A DNA stretch of 64,000 nt, taken from positions 4,154,001-4,218,000 of the forward strand of contig NZ_JACCFK010000001.1 of NCBI RefSeq assembly GCF_013410405.1. Direction: 5' to 3'. The position numbers and the translations under genes are program-made. This document shows positions 61,232 through 64,000 of this stretch, in pieces (position 1 is the first letter of the stretch; the number at the start of each line of letters is the position of its first letter). The stretch is from Amycolatopsis endophytica (GTDB lineage: Bacteria; Actinomycetota; Actinomycetes; Mycobacteriales; Pseudonocardiaceae). The notes under the pieces were generated by a model. That model was given only the letters and a program-made list of their open reading frames with translations. It searched no databases and had not been told where the DNA came from.

Positions 61232-62280
61232 CGCTGGACACCGCGCTGACCCGGCTCGTCGGGGTCCGGCATCCCGTGGTGCAGACGGGGATGGGCTGGG
61301 TCGCCGGGCCGCGGCTGGTGTCGGCCACCGCCGAAGCCGGCGGACTCGGCATTCTCGCTTCGGCCACCATGACCTACCCCGAGCTGGAATCGGCTATCGC
61401 GGAGGTCAAGAAACGCACCGACCAGCCCTTCGGGGTCAACCTGCGTGCCGACGCGGCGGACGCGGGCGAGCGGGTCGACCTGCTGGTCCGGGAGGGCGTC
61501 AAGGTTGCCTCCTTCGCGCTGGCGCCGCGCAAGGAGATGATCGCCAAGCTGCGTGATCACGGGATCGTGGTGATCCCGTCGATCGGCGCGGCCCGGCACG
61601 CGGAGAAGGTCGCCTCCTGGGGCGCGGACGCGGTGATCGTGCAGGGCGGTGAAGGCGGCGGGCACACCGGGGGAGTGGCCACGACGCTGCTGCTGCCCTC
61701 GGTCCTGGACGCCGTCGACATCCCCGTGGTCGCGGCCGGTGGCTTCTTCGACGGCCGTGGCCTGGCCGCGGCACTGGCCTACGGCGCGGCGGGGGTGGCG
61801 ATGGGGACGCGGTTCCTGCTGAGCAAGGAAAGCACGGTGCCGGAGGAGGTCAAGCGCGTCTACCTGACGCAGGGATTGACCGGGACCGTCGTGACGAAGC
61901 GCGTGGACGGCATGCCGCACCGGGTGCTGCGGACCGAACTGGTGGACAAGCTGGAGTCGACGGGCCGGGTGCGCGGGGTCGTGCAGGCCGCGCGCAACGC
62001 CCTGCGGTTCCGGCGCATCACGGGGCTTTCGCTGCCCGCCGTGGTGCGTGAGGGCCTGGCGATGAAGCACGGCAACGACCTGACGTGGAGCCAGATCGTG
62101 ATGGCGGCCAACACGCCGATGCTCCTGCGCGCCGGCTTGGTCGAGGGCCGCACCGACGCGGGCGTCCTGGCCTCCGGCCAGGTCGTCGGCATGATCGAGG
62201 ACCTGCCGACGGTGGCCGAGATCGTCGACGGCACGGTCGCCCGGGCGGAGGAGATTCTCCGCCGCCTGGGCGGGGTGTGA
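61228..62280 (+). CDS. ipdC: IpdC-like flavin-dependent reductase (nitronate monooxygenase family)
   Basis: 350 residues, TIM barrel of the 2-nitropropane dioxygenase family: VVQTGMGWVAGPRLVSATAE, VIVQGGEGGGHTGG, VVAAGGFFDGRGLAAALAYG, GVAMGTRFL. In cholesterol degraders IpdC reduces an unsaturated intermediate before ring opening. Its stop lies directly next to the convergent fadA6 stop, with no base between. Confidence 0.9.
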   Translation: MTLDTALTRLVGVRHPVVQTGMGWVAGPRLVSATAEAGGLGILASATMTYPELESAIAEVKKRTDQPFGVNLRADAADAGERVDLLVREGVKVASFALAPRKEMIAKLRDHGIVVIPSIGAARHAEKVASWGADAVIVQGGEGGGHTGGVATTLLLPSVLDAVDIPVVAAGGFFDGRGLAAALAYGAAGVAMGTRFLLSKESTVPEEVKRVYLTQGLTGTVVTKRVDGMPHRVLRTELVDKLESTGRVRGVVQAARNALRFRRITGLSLPAVVREGLAMKHGNDLTWSQIVMAANTPMLLRAGLVEGRTDAGVLASGQVVGMIEDLPTVAEIVDGTVARAEEILRRLGGV

Positions 62281-63432
62281 TCAGAGACGTTCGATGATGG
62301 TGACGTTGGCGGTGCCGCCGCCTTCGCACATCGTCTGCAGGCCGTAGCGGCCGCCGCGGCGCTCCAGTTCGTGCAGGAGCGTCGCGAACAGCTTGGTGCC
62401 GGTGGCGCCGATCGGGTGGCCGAGGGCGATTCCGCCGCCGTTGACGTTGACCCGCGCGGGGTCGGCGCCCGTTTCGTCGAGCCAGGCCAGTACGACGCTC
62501 GCGAACGCCTCGTTGACCTCGAACAGGTCGATGTCGTCCACGGTGAGGCCGGTTTTCTTGAGCGCGTGCGCGGTCGCGGGGATCGGTCCGGTCAGCATCC
62601 ACACCGGATCGGCCGCGCGGACGGAGACGTGGTGGATGCGGGCTCGGGGGGTGAGTTCGTGCTCGCGCACGAAGGGCTCCGAGGCGATCAGCGTGGCGCT
62701 GGCGCCGTCGGAGATCTGGCTCGCCACCGCCGCCGTCAGCCGGGAGCCCTCGCTGAGTGGCTTCAGACCCCGCATGCGCTCCAGGCTGGTGTCGCGGCGC
62801 GGGCCTTCATCCACGGAGAAGCCCTCCACCGGCGCGATTTCCGCCGAGAACCGGCCGGAGTCGATGGCCGCGAGCGCGCGCTGGTGGCTGCTCAGCGCGT
62901 AGGCCTCCATCGCCTCGCGGGTGAGGTCCCAGTGCTCGGCGATCATGTCGGCGCTGCGGAACTGTGACACCTCCACCCTGCCGTAGCGGTCCTGCCAGCC
63001 CTGCGAACCGGAGAACGGGTCGTCGAAGCCGTACTCGCGGCCGGCGAGCATCGCGGCGCTGATCGGGATGCGGCTCATGTTCTGCACCCCGCCCGCCAGC
63101 ACCAGGTCCTGCGTCCCGGACAGCACCGCCTGCGCCGCGAAGTGCACCGCCTGCTGGCTCGATCCGCACTGCCGGTCGATCGTCACGCCGGGCACGTGAT
63201 CGGGAAGCCCCGCCGCGAGCCACGCGGTGCGGGCGAGGTTGCCGGACTGCGGGCCGAGGGTGTCGGTGCAGCCCAGGATCACGTCGTCGACCAGGGCCGG
63301 GTCCACCCCGCACCGCCGGATCAGCGCGGCGATCACGTGCGCGCCCAGATCGGCGGAGTGCCACCCGGACAAGGCGCCACCACGGCGGCCGACCGGCGTG
63401 CGCACGGCGTCGAGGACAAATGCTTCGGGCAC
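62281..63432 (-). CDS. fadA6: Thiolase FadA6-like acetyl-CoA acetyltransferase
   Basis: 383 residues with nucleophile Cys in DRQCGSSQQAVHFAAQAV (about residue 88), AGGVQNMSRIP, VNEAFASVVLAW, NVNGGGIALGHPIGATG and the C-terminal second Cys in TMCEGGGTAN. It cleaves 3-oxoacyl-CoA products of the opened steroid rings. GTG start after AGGAGTCCCT. Neighbour of ipdF and convergent with ipdABC, as in other steroid-degradation loci. Confidence 0.9.
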   Translation of the reverse strand: MPEAFVLDAVRTPVGRRGGALSGWHSADLGAHVIAALIRRCGVDPALVDDVILGCTDTLGPQSGNLARTAWLAAGLPDHVPGVTIDRQCGSSQQAVHFAAQAVLSGTQDLVLAGGVQNMSRIPISAAMLAGREYGFDDPFSGSQGWQDRYGRVEVSQFRSADMIAEHWDLTREAMEAYALSSHQRALAAIDSGRFSAEIAPVEGFSVDEGPRRDTSLERMRGLKPLSEGSRLTAAVASQISDGASATLIASEPFVREHELTPRARIHHVSVRAADPVWMLTGPIPATAHALKKTGLTVDDIDLFEVNEAFASVVLAWLDETGADPARVNVNGGGIALGHPIGATGTKLFATLLHELERRGGRYGLQTMCEGGGTANVTIIERL

Positions 63433-63456
63433 AGGGACTCCTAGGTTCTGTTACGT

Positions 63457-63473
63457 AAGCGGCGGAGCCGCTT
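63457..63473 (-). terminator. Hairpin between ipdF and fadA6
   Basis: AAGCGGC, GGA, GCCGCTT: a perfect 7-bp stem with a 3-base loop in the 115-base gap after ipdF. It may end or attenuate the ipdF transcript before fadA6. Confidence 0.45.
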
Positions 63474-63547
63474 GCTGTGGGCCGTGCGCTGGCACCGCCT
63501 CAGGTTCCGCCACCCGCACCGCCACGCAAGCCAATTCGAAACGCTCC

Positions 63548-64000
63548 TTAAGGATGCTGGCTGGACACGGAAACGACTTCACCGGTCAGATACGACGCGT
63601 AGTCGCTGGCGAGGAAGACCATCACGTTGGCGACCTCCCACGGTTCGGCCGCGCGGCCGAACGCTTCCCGGCCCTCCAGTTCGCGCAGCAGCTCGTCGCT
63701 GGTGACCTTGGCGAGGAACGGGTGCATGGCCAGGCTCGGGGCGACGGCGTTGATCCGCACGCCGTGGTCGGCGGCATCCAGCGCGGAGCAGCGGGTCAGC
63801 GCCATCACCCCGGCCTTCGCGGCGGCGTAGTGCGCCTGTCCCTTTTGGGCGCGCCACCCGATCACCGACGCGTTGTTCACGATCGCGCCCCCGCCGCCCT
63901 GCTCGACGAACCGCCGCAGCGCCGCGCGGGTGCAGCGGAACGTGCCGGTCAGGGTGATGTCCAGGACGCGGGACCATTCGTCGTCGGTCATCTCCAGCAC
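63548..64000 (-). CDS. ipdF: IpdF-like SDR, C-terminal part
   Basis: The last 150 residues of an SDR whose N-terminus lies beyond the window: LDITLTGTFRCTRAALRRF, NNASVIGW, YAAAKAGVMALTR, RINAVAPS and the end ASYLTGEVVSVSSQHP, which is characteristic of the Rv3559c/IpdF group. IpdF oxidises the hydroxyl on the remaining steroid ring at the CoA-ester stage. Confidence 0.82.
   Translation of the reverse strand: MLEMTDDEWSRVLDITLTGTFRCTRAALRRFVEQGGGGAIVNNASVIGWRAQKGQAHYAAAKAGVMALTRCSALDAADHGVRINAVAPSLAMHPFLAKVTSDELLRELEGREAFGRAAEPWEVANVMVFLASDYASYLTGEVVSVSSQHP

Noticed and set aside
63433..63547. Possible further dispersed repeat after ipdF
   Set aside because: Its hairpin and CACCGCC-rich stretch look repeat-like, but no second copy exists in the window, so I list only the hairpin.

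Overview
The window is high-GC DNA (codon third positions almost all G/C, many GTG/TTG starts, 4-base ATGA/GTGA gene overlaps) from a filamentous actinomycete. An AfsR-type regulator, Tat and Sec secreted proteins, many TetR/LysR/PadR/GntR regulators and a block for late steroid degradation point to Pseudonocardiaceae, most likely Amycolatopsis or a close relative. That placement is inference; nothing here proves the genus. I saw no rRNA, tRNA, CRISPR array, prophage, or intact transposase.

Layout. 1-6.1 kb (minus): an operon for a heterotetrameric 2-oxoacid dehydrogenase (E1-alpha, E1-beta, E2) with a 23-codon mini-gene, lipoate synthase, a ThiD-TenA fusion and an MFS pump, facing a TetR gene across a clear operator. 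6.7-11.1 kb: secreted metallophosphoesterase, small secreted protein, TetR and a saccharopine-dehydrogenase-like oxidoreductase with a large inverted-repeat operator. 11.1-12.95 kb: a compact XRE / ImmA-IrrE peptidase / PIN-like nuclease operon, a candidate toxin-antitoxin or phage-defence unit. 13-17 kb: LysR, MHS transporter, amidohydrolase. 17-30 kb: PadR plus ABC exporter, DUF4097 protein, aldo/keto reductase, WYL regulator, CocE-type hydrolase, an ABC-2 exporter divergent from a DesK/DesR-like two-component system, and a decayed AfsR-type regulator. 30-45 kb: DNA alkylation repair protein, dehydrogenase/TetR pair with twin operators, a Rho paralogue with its own C-rich leader, an amine oxidase operon facing a TetR whose operator motif recurs at 39.07 kb, gene remnants (antiporter, AraC, FecCD), MFS/LysR and a lone FtsX-extracellular-domain protein.

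45.9-54.8 kb is one tightly packed nine-gene sugar operon: lipoprotein binding protein, double-ATPase protein and permease of a ribose-type importer, then dehydrogenase, DUF4380 protein, SDR, FadR-type regulator, D-galactonate-dehydratase-like enzyme and SMP-30 lactonase. Together they describe uptake and non-phosphorylative oxidation of a sugar (sugar to lactone to aldonate to 2-keto-3-deoxy acid). It is preceded by a perfect 29-bp palindrome overlapping a TTGACA element.

57.2-64 kb carries genes of steroid C/D-ring breakdown (two SDRs, echA20, ipdA, ipdB, ipdC, and convergent fadA6 and ipdF) behind a KstR-like palindrome placed between -35 and -10 hexamers of a probably leaderless promoter. 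Three intergenic regions (31.5-32.1, 45.5-45.8, 54.9-55.0 kb) carry copies of one dispersed repeat family.
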